Source: JAHJHG01 sp964463425 (GTDB taxonomy: Bacteria; Patescibacteriota; Microgenomatia; UBA8517). From it: a stretch of DNA of 13,178 nt. Each line of letters starts with the position of its first letter. The stretch's first letter is position 1. The DNA is taken from contig CAYXBV010000012.1 of NCBI GenBank assembly GCA_964463425.1, forward strand, positions 1 through 13,178, read 5' to 3'. The notes beneath the pieces are model-generated. The model did not search any database. It worked only from the letters and a program-made list of their open reading frames with translations, and was not told where the DNA came from. Positions 1 through 7,654 of this stretch are shown one piece after another. A program made the position numbers and the translations under genes.

Positions 1-131
1 ATACCCTCAGATATGGAAATGACTTTCATGACCATACACCAATCTTCATTAATTATTATGTCATCTGTAGACCTGTCAGGATCATTTTTTACTTTTAATA
101 ATTCACTACCAGCAGTTTCAAAGTTTAACAT
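1..131 (-). CDS. Partial gene, N-terminal 43 residues of an unrecognised phage protein
   Basis: An open frame starts with ATG at 131 and runs off the left edge without a stop. The start lies three bases after the TAG stop of the preceding 550-residue gene, and an AGGGAA ribosome-binding sequence sits about seven bases upstream, inside the end of that gene, so the start is convincing. The visible protein begins MLNFETAGSELLKVKNDP and continues with an acidic stretch, then a hydrophobic beta-like segment (III followed by EDWCMVMKVISI). Its place after the hub-like and 550-residue genes suggests another tail or baseplate protein. That is inference from position only; 43 residues are too few to recognise a family. 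Confidence 0.75.
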   Translation of the reverse strand, partial: MLNFETAGSELLKVKNDPDRSTDDIIINEDWCMVMKVISISEG

Positions 132-134
132 TTT

Positions 135-1787
135 CTATTCCCTGTAATATGTTGCAATCGTTAAAGAATTATTGCCTTCGTACCAAGAATCATATTTTTT
201 TAACATAGGATCACTCATTATAGGCCTAGCGGGCGAGAAGTAATAGGGAAGTGACCTACTAAAATCCGTAAGCTCAACGTATTGCCAGTTTCCCTCTGCC
301 GTATTCCACTCCTTAGGTACCCTACATTTCATCTTGTTGATTAAGAAAGATCCACCTATTTGAGTTAGAATCTTAGAACTTTCTAAACCTAACCAGGGTA
401 ATTCACCAAGATCAGAAGAGAGCAACTCACCTTCCAACATATTAATTTCTGTATTTTTTGTGTATAGGTGTGTAATAGCACTCCCGCTATCGTCGGTACA
501 TAAAGTAAGTTTGTACAAATCTCGTGTCTGATTCCTTCTAACCTTATCTGTTACTACAAGATCAGCTTGAAATATAGTGTTATCACCGCCAGTTTCAAAT
601 TTTACTGCTTTAGAAAGGCTCCAGTCAATCCATACTTTTGTGCCTGAACCCGTCCATTTTTCTGTAACTGGATCATAGTTCACTACTTCACCCTCTGTTA
701 GATCCTCGGTAAAATTAAAATTCCAAGCTACTCTTACGTTGACAGTAGGTGATCCACTATCCGATATTACAATGTATTGCTTCCATATAGTGCCGTCAAA
801 ATAGAATTTAGGGTTGTACAGGGTCTCGCCAGAGCTGGGAGCAGGGACGGCTCCTGAGCTAAATTCTAATGCTCCTTTTTTTGTCGTATCATATCGAAAT
901 TTTGCAGTTGTTGGAATATATGGAAAGTTAGATTCTACATATACAATCTCTTTAAAGCTTCCTTTATTCCCAGCATCCGCTCCACCGCCCGCTACTGCAC
1001 CAAATATACTAGTACTTGAATCTATAGCGTTTGTATTATCTGAAACTATTCCTGTTCCGTCAGATACAACAATGTACCATTTCCATTTAGTACCATCAAA
1101 GTAACATTTTACATTATATAAGGTTTCTCCCATAGAGGCGGCAGGAACTGGGTCGCTAGAGAAATCTAAGGCTCCCTTTTTTGTTGCATCCATGTAAAAA
1201 CTAGCATCTGTAATTAAGTGTACTTGGCTTCCATCAACTCGCCAAATATCTTTTGTGGTTCCTACGTTTGCAGTATCTACAGTGCCATCTATTTTAACCC
1301 CATATACTTTTGAACTTTCATTTCCTGAAGATAACCAATCTACCTTGAGCGTAGATGCACCAAGGGGAAAGAATATTTGTTCATGGGAATCTTGATTTAA
1401 ACACTGAACTAATATTCCAGGAGTCCCGTTTTCTCCCTCTTCTGCAGTCCTGAACTTAGTAGAATCGTTTCCACTAGAAGCTTCTGTTTTATATGCAAAA
1501 GAGGTGTCTAGTGTAAGAGCTTTATCTAAAATTGGGATAATTCCATTTTCTTCAGTCAACATACAAGGAACCGCTTGACCCCAAGCTCCTAAAGCTCTAG
1601 TATTTTCAGCACAATGTAACCATCCTGCCTCATCTCCTGGAAGCACAATAGTATATTCTCCTGTGATATCAGATTGGGCCGTAATCATTGCACCTTGCTT
1701 ATTTGCCTTCATTTCTGTATCTACATCCGCAGAATGCTCTCTAAATACTTTCCATCCAGATTGTTCATTATCATTCATATAACTCAT
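135..1787 (-). CDS. Tail/baseplate-associated structural protein with two internal repeats (550 aa)
   Basis: I do not recognise the family. The ATG overlaps the TGA of the hub-like gene (ATGA, four bases) and has a good AGGAG site seven bases upstream. The protein is rich in G, S, T, D and aromatics, with no membrane segment or signal peptide, as expected of a beta-rich virion protein. Residues 196-243 and 296-343 are copies of one motif: F..D.TKKGAL.FSS..VPA, then GETLYN.K.YFDGT.WK.YIV.SD. The offset is exactly 100 residues. A glycine-rich link (GAVAGGGADAG, about 263-273) lies between the copies. The C-terminal part (about 350-550) is tryptophan- and tyrosine-rich and unrelated to the repeats. 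Its position next to the hub suggests a baseplate or tail-tip protein, possibly surface-exposed or receptor-binding. The structural role is fairly likely; the exact job is unknown. Confidence 0.9.
   Translation of the reverse strand: MSYMNDNEQSGWKVFREHSADVDTEMKANKQGAMITAQSDITGEYTIVLPGDEAGWLHCAENTRALGAWGQAVPCMLTEENGIIPILDKALTLDTSFAYKTEASSGNDSTKFRTAEEGENGTPGILVQCLNQDSHEQIFFPLGASTLKVDWLSSGNESSKVYGVKIDGTVDTANVGTTKDIWRVDGSQVHLITDASFYMDATKKGALDFSSDPVPAASMGETLYNVKCYFDGTKWKWYIVVSDGTGIVSDNTNAIDSSTSIFGAVAGGGADAGNKGSFKEIVYVESNFPYIPTTAKFRYDTTKKGALEFSSGAVPAPSSGETLYNPKFYFDGTIWKQYIVISDSGSPTVNVRVAWNFNFTEDLTEGEVVNYDPVTEKWTGSGTKVWIDWSLSKAVKFETGGDNTIFQADLVVTDKVRRNQTRDLYKLTLCTDDSGSAITHLYTKNTEINMLEGELLSSDLGELPWLGLESSKILTQIGGSFLINKMKCRVPKEWNTAEGNWQYVELTDFSRSLPYYFSPARPIMSDPMLKKYDSWYEGNNSLTIATYYRE
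759..902 (-). repeat. Internal coding repeat, copy 2 (residues 296-343 of the 550-aa protein)
   Basis: This is the second copy of a 48-residue motif, matching the copy at 1059-1202 and displaced by exactly 300 bases. The match is visible in DNA as well as protein: the plus strand shares ACAATGTA, TTCCATATAGTGCC/TTCCATTTAGTACC and GCTCC.TTTTTTGT blocks. The third positions have drifted, so this is an old in-frame duplication under protein-level selection and not a recent copy. Confidence 0.85.
1059..1202 (-). repeat. Internal coding repeat, copy 1 (residues 196-243 of the 550-aa protein)
   Basis: This is the first copy of the motif also found at 759-902. The conserved core is TKKGAL, then GETLYN, then YFDGT.WK.YIV.SD. 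The aromatic-rich strand pattern is typical of small beta modules in phage adhesins and tail tips (family knowledge); a specific binding role is not shown by the sequence. Confidence 0.85.
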
Positions 1788-3997
1788 TTTGCCGCTCCTA
1801 TTTCGTTTTGTTCTCCGGCTCTTGTAACTTGCCTTTGCACAAAATTAAGAGCGTCTTGTGGCAGTGTTTGTTCAGTTGTTGGGGTTGGCACATGCTCTGA
1901 TAACGTCAACCTCGTTTCCAATCCCTTTCCAGGTGAAAAAGTATATATAATGCTCTTAATGTTGCCTATGAGCTTTAATTGGCCTGTAACAGCGCCCGCA
2001 TAAGTTGCATTTCCCGATACTCTATCAATATATTGATTTATAAGTTTTGCACCTTCGGATTGTGCCATAGCCTCTATATTGCCTATATTATTAGCATCTT
2101 TTTCTATTACCTGAGCACCTTCTACAATATCAGGATATCGAAAACGAGCATAATCTAGCCTAGATAAATATTCTATATCTGGCCCTTTTCCTAAATGAAG
2201 CTGATAATCTAAGTCTATTGTTCTATATTTATTATCCCAAATTGGATCGGCTAAAGTAAAATCTTGGAAACTATAAGACTTTGATAAAGTGTTTCCTCTT
2301 GAATTAAAAGATCCAAATCTATCAGTATTCCAAATAATAGAAACCAAAGTCTCCAGTTTATGCTCTGCTGATAGGTGCATACTAGTTATTTGTGTTTGGA
2401 GTGCTTGTAAAACCACCCCTGGCACTGTACTATTATCTATAGCACTTGGAATTATTTGTTTAATATTTCTTGTAACATCGACAGGATATTTTACTCTAAA
2501 AATTCCTAGAGCCTGATTAACTCCGCCAATACTCCCCGCCGTTGGTCTTTCTCTGTCTGCGTCCTCTATATCGATAAACCAATTATAATATTTTACAGGA
2601 GACCATATCGCTAATTTTTTAGCGACTAACGGAATTCTGGCATTGGGAGCTACACAATAATCAGCCCACAGTGGAGAAGGGGGCGAAAACCTGGAATAGT
2701 TATCAGTTACGGCTACTCTTCGGGCTTCCCATTTTTTTATTCTATCCATATAAAAAGGATCAATCTGATAAGTTTGTCTATAGTGCTTTTTTATTGTATT
2801 GGCAATGTGAAAAGCTAAACTAAGTCTGCTTTTAACATAAGTTCCTGTTTGCTTTTGGGCAAAGTATACGGCCAACATATCCGAGAAATAATATTGATTT
2901 ACTATCGCTTCGCTTAAATTCTGATCTTTTAAATATTTCCACATTGGTACATATTCGCCGACATTCCAAAGTTTACCACCAGCATCGCTATAAGGATATG
3001 GAACCGGTATAACGTTTTCGCACCCTATAACTTGTCTTTTAGTAATATTATCTTGAGTTATAGAAGGCGAATTTATAGAAATTGGCATGGGATCTTTAGT
3101 ATTATCCGTTACAAGTTCAGAACTTGTAGCAGAAAGTTTTGTTTCAATTTTCTTTTCAAAGTGTATTTTTATCCGTTCTGGTCTAGTCCGTGATAAATCC
3201 TGTCTATATAGTTTATTTGGCTGAGTTGGCAACAAGTTTGATAAATAAGCAATAAGATCCTCTGGAGAATTATCAAAAAAATCAACAGAATATACTTCTA
3301 TATCTCCTAATAGGGTCACACTTAAGCCTAATCTACTTCTCATGAGTAAACTATTTAAACCGTTATAAATATCAGTTCCAGACATTTCAACGTTTTCAAT
3401 TATATAGCTCTTATTTTCTACTGCAAAATCTTCTGGATCTATTGTTATTCCTAGTTTAGCCAGTTCTAGCCCTGCTATTTCTAGCATACTATAGGGCGAT
3501 CCATTTTCTTTAACTGTCCACGGTAGATATCTTCCAGAATTATATTTGTCTGTTGCTTCTCTTATTTTGGACGGATCGGTTTCTGGCAACCCTTCAAAAG
3601 CTCTTATAATATCGTTTTTCTCTCTAGTCTTATTATAAGAAAAAAATAATTTTTGTCCTCTCCATGCAAATCTTTTATCCGCAACTTGCCAAACTGCATT
3701 AATTGGATTCTGTTCCCGGGGCTGAATTAGAAAAACTTCTTTTATTGAAAATTCTTGTTTTTCTGGTTGTGATCTTGTTCCGCCATAAACTTCAACGTGT
3801 ATTTCTGTAGGATTGGGGACAGCTAACAATAAATCATTTAGTGGTCCAAGAGGGATCATAATATTCATAATATAAGGAGTAGCCCCGGGGATTAGAGCCC
3901 AAGAAAAAGGCTGCTCAACAATTGGAACTCCGCCTATAATAATTTTAGGATCTTTCCAACCTTGATATTCTTCAATAAAACTAGGCTCTTGGATCAT
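1784..3997 (-). CDS. Putative baseplate/tail hub protein (737 aa)
   Basis: Probably a central tail-tip or baseplate hub of the gpD/gp27-like type. The N-terminal part (about 18-120) has the alternating strands and the WQVADKRFAW..Q..FFSYN element that resembles hub proteins, where a D.R segment precedes a Y/FN. Residues 205-240 (GLNSLLMRSRLGLSVTLLGDIEVYS) look like the hub 'short helix, then G.I.V' unit. The C-terminal part (about 640-700) has a long helix (IEAMAQSEGAKLINQYI) then YAG..TGQLKLIGNIKSIIYTF and a T-rich strand, a frequent hub ending. The start at 3997 lies 17 bases inside the upstream gene and is fixed by a strong GGGAGGA site. The 737-residue length is large for gpD and suggests extra inserted domains, for example about 340-470. 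The family match is by pattern only, so hub is a moderate call; a tail structural protein is near certain. Confidence 0.9.
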   Translation of the reverse strand: MIQEPSFIEEYQGWKDPKIIIGGVPIVEQPFSWALIPGATPYIMNIMIPLGPLNDLLLAVPNPTEIHVEVYGGTRSQPEKQEFSIKEVFLIQPREQNPINAVWQVADKRFAWRGQKLFFSYNKTREKNDIIRAFEGLPETDPSKIREATDKYNSGRYLPWTVKENGSPYSMLEIAGLELAKLGITIDPEDFAVENKSYIIENVEMSGTDIYNGLNSLLMRSRLGLSVTLLGDIEVYSVDFFDNSPEDLIAYLSNLLPTQPNKLYRQDLSRTRPERIKIHFEKKIETKLSATSSELVTDNTKDPMPISINSPSITQDNITKRQVIGCENVIPVPYPYSDAGGKLWNVGEYVPMWKYLKDQNLSEAIVNQYYFSDMLAVYFAQKQTGTYVKSRLSLAFHIANTIKKHYRQTYQIDPFYMDRIKKWEARRVAVTDNYSRFSPPSPLWADYCVAPNARIPLVAKKLAIWSPVKYYNWFIDIEDADRERPTAGSIGGVNQALGIFRVKYPVDVTRNIKQIIPSAIDNSTVPGVVLQALQTQITSMHLSAEHKLETLVSIIWNTDRFGSFNSRGNTLSKSYSFQDFTLADPIWDNKYRTIDLDYQLHLGKGPDIEYLSRLDYARFRYPDIVEGAQVIEKDANNIGNIEAMAQSEGAKLINQYIDRVSGNATYAGAVTGQLKLIGNIKSIIYTFSPGKGLETRLTLSEHVPTPTTEQTLPQDALNFVQRQVTRAGEQNEIGAAK

Positions 3998-5900
3998 GGA
4001 ATCCTCCCGCTGTAGGGTCTGCTGAAACAGAATCAGCTATATAGATATAATCTTGCAAATATGTGGATGTATAAAGTTTTACCGATATAGATTCACCCGC
4101 AAGAGTTCCAACGCTACCCACTCCAATTTCCTGAACTCTATTATCTTCAGATTGTGTTTTTTTAACATATCCACCCCCGATGTCCGAGGGAAGATGAGCT
4201 ATCTCAGAAACTTTCACAATAGATATAGATCTCCGCATTCTTTGTTCTTGTCCTACTGCATATATATTATATGTAAACGGTTTACCGTCCCATATTTTTT
4301 GGGTTGTTATTCCATAATTTCTAGTAATGTTAATTCTTTCAGACAATTCTATAATTTGGAAAAGATCTTGTAGTGCGGTAAAACTTAAGCTTCCAGACAC
4401 CTGATAGGTATGGGGATTAATTGAATATGATTCGGATTCAATCACAAAATCTGTACCTGACTGAGCATAGCTCCCCATTCCTAAAACCAGATAAGAATGC
4501 TCAACAATCCACGGCCTAACAACCGAGCGGTATGTAGCCTCAATATCTGTATCTGTGGGGACTAACACTTTATCAATTTTTGCTGAATAATTCACAGAAA
4601 TTGTGGTAAGAGGAACCTGGTTATAATCTATAGATATTCCTACTTTTTGAGCTATATTGACTCTATAGTTACAATTTGCCTCAAGAATTTTTTCCTCATT
4701 TAAATTGGTTTTTGAATCGTTTGTGAGAAGCTCTCTATAAGTTAAATTAAAATTAACTATCTTGTTTTCTTGTTCAAACTTAGGGCTTTCAGCTACTAGT
4801 TCATAAGTTCCACCAAAAGCAGTTAAAAACAGATTAGCCCACGTTTTTGCGTTAGCTGTATAATTTTGCAATGCGGAATTAACCCCACCTGCTGTGTATA
4901 CCCCTGTAAAACTTATAGTTCTCCTTCTTTCGCTTCCATAAGAGGTTGATATGTTTCCATCTCTTCTATATCCATAACCAGCTTTATCACTTGGCAATTG
5001 ACAAGTTATGGAAAAATTATAAAATCTTAATGTGTCATCCTGTGTCGTATTTGATATTTTTCTAAGAGTTGGTTTTGTTATTAACCCCGTATTAGCACTA
5101 TGTTTATAACTATATACAGCAGAGCCATTAAACGAAATAGTAAGATCTTCATTAAAAATTCTTAGAGGTCCTTCTGCCAACGCAGCGGACGTATGGGCAA
5201 TAGCAAAGTCAAAACTCATTGATAACGTTGTGTATGTCTCGCTAAAACTAAAATTATTATAGCTTCCTGGAATTGTATAAGAATTATATTTTATTGTTAG
5301 ATTAAGTTTTTGTTGATATCTGAAGGAGAAAGTAAGTACTTTATCTTCTTGCTCGTGAGAGGAATTTTCACTCATTTTTTCAAAAGTTCCTAGACCTGAG
5401 GCAATACTGTTAGCCCATGTTTCGCCGTGTGCAATAAAATTGTCATATGCAGAATTACTTCCACCAGCAGTGTATTTTCCTGATATACTTAACATCAACC
5501 GCCCCTTTATATCCTGAGACAGATTGATATTTCCTGATTGTCTATAATTATATCCCAACTGATCCGCAGGGAGTGAAAAACTTACAGAAAATTTATAGGC
5601 TCTTGAAGTACCTGTTTGCAATCTATTCGCAATAATTGATAATGATGGTTGAGCAAGAAAGCCCGTATTAGAACTATGTCCAAAACTATATTCAGCACTG
5701 CCACCAAAAGACATGGTAAAATCCCTGTTCCATTCTCTTAAAGACGATTCCGCAGAATTGCAAGCAGTTACGAGCGCCGCCTCAGTTGCAGCGGTAAGAA
5801 TAAATTGGCATGAAAAGCTTGCAGTAGGATAATTATTTTGGTATGAAAATTTTGAGAATTGATCAGGCAGAGTATAACCATTGTAAACAATAACCGCCAT
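3981..5900 (-). CDS. Tail structural protein with tandemly duplicated beta-rich domain (639 aa)
   Basis: No family recognised. The protein has three parts. Residues 6-199 and 205-392 are clear copies of one domain. Shared landmarks are YN.YT.P near the start, an N(R/E)D(F/L)T(M/I)SF.GSA.YS..HS.NTG block, LP.D..GY.YR..GNI, YTAGG.NSA..N, TWAN, and EQE.K...F...YR/Q at the end. Residues about 393-639 form a third, more diverged part, also beta-rich, with YN.VP.TTISVNYSA and a SYSIN..TYQVSGSLSF strand pair that may be a worn relative of the same fold. A GAGGGGGAA site lies six bases before the ATG at 5900. It sits between the short helical protein and the hub-like gene, where a distal tail or baseplate-adaptor protein is expected. 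Two tail-tube-like or distal-tail-like domains in one chain is one reading; this is inference. Confidence 0.9.
   Translation of the reverse strand: MAVIVYNGYTLPDQFSKFSYQNNYPTASFSCQFILTAATEAALVTACNSAESSLREWNRDFTMSFGGSAEYSFGHSSNTGFLAQPSLSIIANRLQTGTSRAYKFSVSFSLPADQLGYNYRQSGNINLSQDIKGRLMLSISGKYTAGGSNSAYDNFIAHGETWANSIASGLGTFEKMSENSSHEQEDKVLTFSFRYQQKLNLTIKYNSYTIPGSYNNFSFSETYTTLSMSFDFAIAHTSAALAEGPLRIFNEDLTISFNGSAVYSYKHSANTGLITKPTLRKISNTTQDDTLRFYNFSITCQLPSDKAGYGYRRDGNISTSYGSERRRTISFTGVYTAGGVNSALQNYTANAKTWANLFLTAFGGTYELVAESPKFEQENKIVNFNLTYRELLTNDSKTNLNEEKILEANCNYRVNIAQKVGISIDYNQVPLTTISVNYSAKIDKVLVPTDTDIEATYRSVVRPWIVEHSYLVLGMGSYAQSGTDFVIESESYSINPHTYQVSGSLSFTALQDLFQIIELSERINITRNYGITTQKIWDGKPFTYNIYAVGQEQRMRRSISIVKVSEIAHLPSDIGGGYVKKTQSEDNRVQEIGVGSVGTLAGESISVKLYTSTYLQDYIYIADSVSADPTAGGFHDPRA
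4002..4008 (-). promoter_or_regulatory. Strong ribosome-binding site that sets the hub-gene start
   Basis: GGGAGGA read on the minus strand lies four bases before the ATG at 3997, inside the coding region of the 639-residue gene. It supports initiation at 3997 despite the 17-base overlap and suggests independent ribosome loading in addition to translational coupling. Confidence 0.8.
4725..5288 (-). repeat. Tandem domain copy B (residues 205-392 of the 639-aa protein)
   Basis: Second copy of the roughly 190-residue domain, directly following copy A after a linker of about five residues. It is slightly shorter than A, mainly through a gap near residue 240, where copy A has extra alanine-rich sequence (TAATEAALVTACNSAESS). 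DNA similarity remains in short blocks, such as the plus-strand CACC(T/A)GC(T/A)GTGTAT. Confidence 0.9.
5304..5885 (-). repeat. Tandem domain copy A (residues 6-199 of the 639-aa protein)
   Basis: First copy of the duplicated domain; it aligns along its whole length with copy B at 4725-5288. The best kept parts are the GSA.YS..HS.NTG block and the YTAGG.NSA block, probably structural turns. Confidence 0.9.
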
Positions 5901-5903
5901 TTT

Positions 5904-6587
5904 TTATTCCCCCTCTGTGAATCCCTGTTGTGTAACTGTTTTATCCTTATTTATTGAATCATAATGCTCTGTATTATAGTTATCTATATAACTATTTATG
6001 TTACCAAGAGAATTTCCAAGTCGCTTAATTCCCTTAAAAACGTTCCCCACTCCAAGAGCTTCAGAAGCCCTTCCGCCCAATCCTACACCAGAAAATTCTA
6101 CATCTACATTTTGCTTTGAAATGGTTCTTCTCAGTTCTACTTCTTTAACTTGTCTTCTCATTTCGTTTATCTCTTCAGGACCCATTTGATGCCCTGCCTG
6201 TGCCATTTGATCCGCCATCTCTGTAACTTGATCTTTAGGTTTATCAAATCTGGCTTTATTAAAATCATTTGTTGCCTGTTGGAAATTCGCCATTCCTATC
6301 TTCAGTTCATTGGCAAGCAGATCAAACCCCTGCTTCACAAGAGCAGCTATATCTTTTGAATCCCCCGTTGCAGCACCAGCTATATTTTGCGCTGTTTGTC
6401 CGGCAGCTTTCAAAGTTGCCACAGGGTCGCTTTCTCTACTTTCACCACTTGCCGATGAAGTGCTCCTCGATGCCACTTCTTTTTTCGTAGCTTCTTCTTT
6501 AGCCTTTGCACCTCTGAGAATAGCTACTTCTATAGCCTTAAGCCTTTCTTCACTATTGCCCGCTTTTCCATTTTCCTGAAAATCCAT
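5904..6587 (-). CDS. Small helical phage protein in tape-measure position (227 aa)
   Basis: Unrecognised. An AAGGA site lies eight bases before the ATG at 6587, and the site overlaps the stop of the preceding gene. The protein is mostly helical and charged. Residues 13-40 form a K/E/A-rich helix, followed by a disordered SRSTSSASGESRESD linker (about 40-54). An alanine- and glycine-rich amphipathic stretch spans about 55-80, and long helices span about 82-160 (including QVTEMADQMAQ and EEINEMRRQVKEVELRR). A glycine-rich region, GVGLGGRASEALGVGNVFKGIKRLGNSLGN, spans about 167-196, and the C-terminus is polar. Position after tube and terminator-like genes is where a tape measure or tail-assembly chaperone is expected. 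A chaperone, a very short tape measure or an inner tail-tip plug are all possible. Confidence 0.88.
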   Translation of the reverse strand: MDFQENGKAGNSEERLKAIEVAILRGAKAKEEATKKEVASRSTSSASGESRESDPVATLKAAGQTAQNIAGAATGDSKDIAALVKQGFDLLANELKIGMANFQQATNDFNKARFDKPKDQVTEMADQMAQAGHQMGPEEINEMRRQVKEVELRRTISKQNVDVEFSGVGLGGRASEALGVGNVFKGIKRLGNSLGNINSYIDNYNTEHYDSINKDKTVTQQGFTEGE

Positions 6588-6597
6588 TTTTTGATCC

Positions 6598-7077
6598 TTA
6601 ATACAAACTTAATAAAACAGATAAGGTTAAGGCTCTGAACATAGAGGGATTATTACTTTTTGCTACGTTTGCTTTAGGAACCCCTTTTTCGATCAACATA
6701 ATTTTTGTAGTCAAAACGGTTTTGTCTATCAAATATGGAAGTAATTCTTCTTCTATATCTAACAACCCTGCACCTAAAGAAGTTCCAGCAGTTCGATTTG
6801 CACCCATTAAAATTCCCTGTGTCATGTGATCTTGCAGGTTTTCAACGAATATCGTCAAACTAAAATTCTGATCAATTAAGCCTGGGTGATCGCTGTCAAG
6901 TCGCCCGCCGTTATCCACTATAAAGCACACAGGCGGTCTAAAAGTTGAGATCTGCTCAATCGGTATTTTTGCAACTACAAAAACAGAATCTCCGAACATT
7001 TTACTGTTCGGTACATCATCCCAGACTAAATCCTTCAAATCTGCTTGTAATCTTGTAAAAAACTGTTTTGGTGTCAT
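6598..7077 (-). CDS. Putative tail terminator / tail completion protein (159 aa)
   Basis: Likely caps the tail tube and joins it to the head. Length and layout resemble small tail-terminator proteins (gpU/Mu gp37-like). There is an N-terminal helix (TPKQFFTRLQADLKDLVW) and a strand ending in P (FRPPVCFIVDNGG, about 46-58). A central pair of strands follows (NFSLTIFVEN), then a helix (GLLDIEEELLPYL, about 104-116) and a final strand (FRALTLSVLLSLY). The ATG overlaps the TGA of the tail-tube-like gene by four bases, implying translational coupling. A GGAG core lies about ten bases upstream. In many phages the terminator gene comes before the tube gene; here it follows. The fold call is moderate. 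Confidence 0.88.
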   Translation of the reverse strand: MTPKQFFTRLQADLKDLVWDDVPNSKMFGDSVFVVAKIPIEQISTFRPPVCFIVDNGGRLDSDHPGLIDQNFSLTIFVENLQDHMTQGILMGANRTAGTSLGAGLLDIEEELLPYLIDKTVLTTKIMLIEKGVPKANVAKSNNPSMFRALTLSVLLSLY

Positions 7078-7643
7078 CGCAATACCGCTCCAGAAATTGG
7101 ACCAACATACATAATACCATCAGCGCCAGAAGTTTTTCTCGCTCCTGTAAAAATACAAGGAAAAATCATTTTATCAACGTGAGATACTCGCACTTTTGCA
7201 GTACTTTGTATTCGAGGAACTGCTTTTTGTAACAATAAACAAGGATGGTTTATTTGATCGCTTGGAACATATAGTAATTGACCATAATATGAAGAATTAG
7301 CATAATAATTTGTACCTGTTTTTATAGTATTTGGAATTTTTACAAAAGTAGTACCTGATAACCCCGGAAATAATCGACCCAAAGCTAGAGCATTATAATT
7401 TCTTAGATTAGCTGCAAGTTTTACATTATTACCTGTATATATGCCAATAACTGGCTCATCTCCTGTCTCGGGTTGGTCCAGTTCGATAAATCCGTGTCCG
7501 GGTTCCCAAGCAACGCCTTTTTCAACAAATCCGAGTTTTGTCCCCCATCCAGCTTCGCCTTTGGAGAGGTCGGTTGGGTTCCAGAACAAATAGCCTGAAT
7601 TTTTTATGATTTCTGTATAATCAGGATGAGAAGTAAAACTCAT
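7074..7643 (-). CDS. Putative major tail tube protein (189 aa)
   Basis: Likely the protein that polymerises into the tail tube. The pattern fits tail-tube proteins: a short N-terminal arm, then GTKLGFVEKGVAWEPGHGFIEL (about 35-55), resembling the 'G.T.GGV.......I..D' opening. Next come a hinge-like acidic loop (DQPETGDEP) and a strand-helix pair (NNVKLAANLRNYNALALGRLFPGL, about 72-95), like the segment that makes inter-subunit contacts. Strands follow to the C-terminus (KVRVSHVDKMIFPCIFTG). An AGAGGA site lies seven bases before the ATG at 7643. The tube protein is normally made in many copies, yet no separate promoter is visible here. Family assigned by pattern, not by a database match; a neck or other tail ring protein is the alternative. 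Confidence 0.9.
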   Translation of the reverse strand: MSFTSHPDYTEIIKNSGYLFWNPTDLSKGEAGWGTKLGFVEKGVAWEPGHGFIELDQPETGDEPVIGIYTGNNVKLAANLRNYNALALGRLFPGLSGTTFVKIPNTIKTGTNYYANSSYYGQLLYVPSDQINHPCLLLQKAVPRIQSTAKVRVSHVDKMIFPCIFTGARKTSGADGIMYVGPISGAVLR

Positions 7644-7654
7644 AATAAATTCCT

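Noticed and set aside
814..1104. Plus-strand open frame of 96 codons
   Set aside because: It lies wholly inside the 550-residue minus-strand gene, has no convincing ribosome-binding site, and its protein shows no family pattern.
1674..2003. Plus-strand open frame of 109 codons spanning the hub/550-residue gene junction
   Set aside because: It runs antisense to two well-supported genes. The protein is cysteine- and leucine-rich, typical of translation opposite an AT-rich coding strand.
4053..4373. Plus-strand open frame of 106 codons
   Set aside because: It is fully antisense to the 639-residue gene; no start signal and no recognisable domain.
6150..6579. Three overlapping plus-strand open frames opposite the 227-residue gene
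   Set aside because: They overlap each other in different frames, and the alanine-rich coding strand explains the lack of stops.
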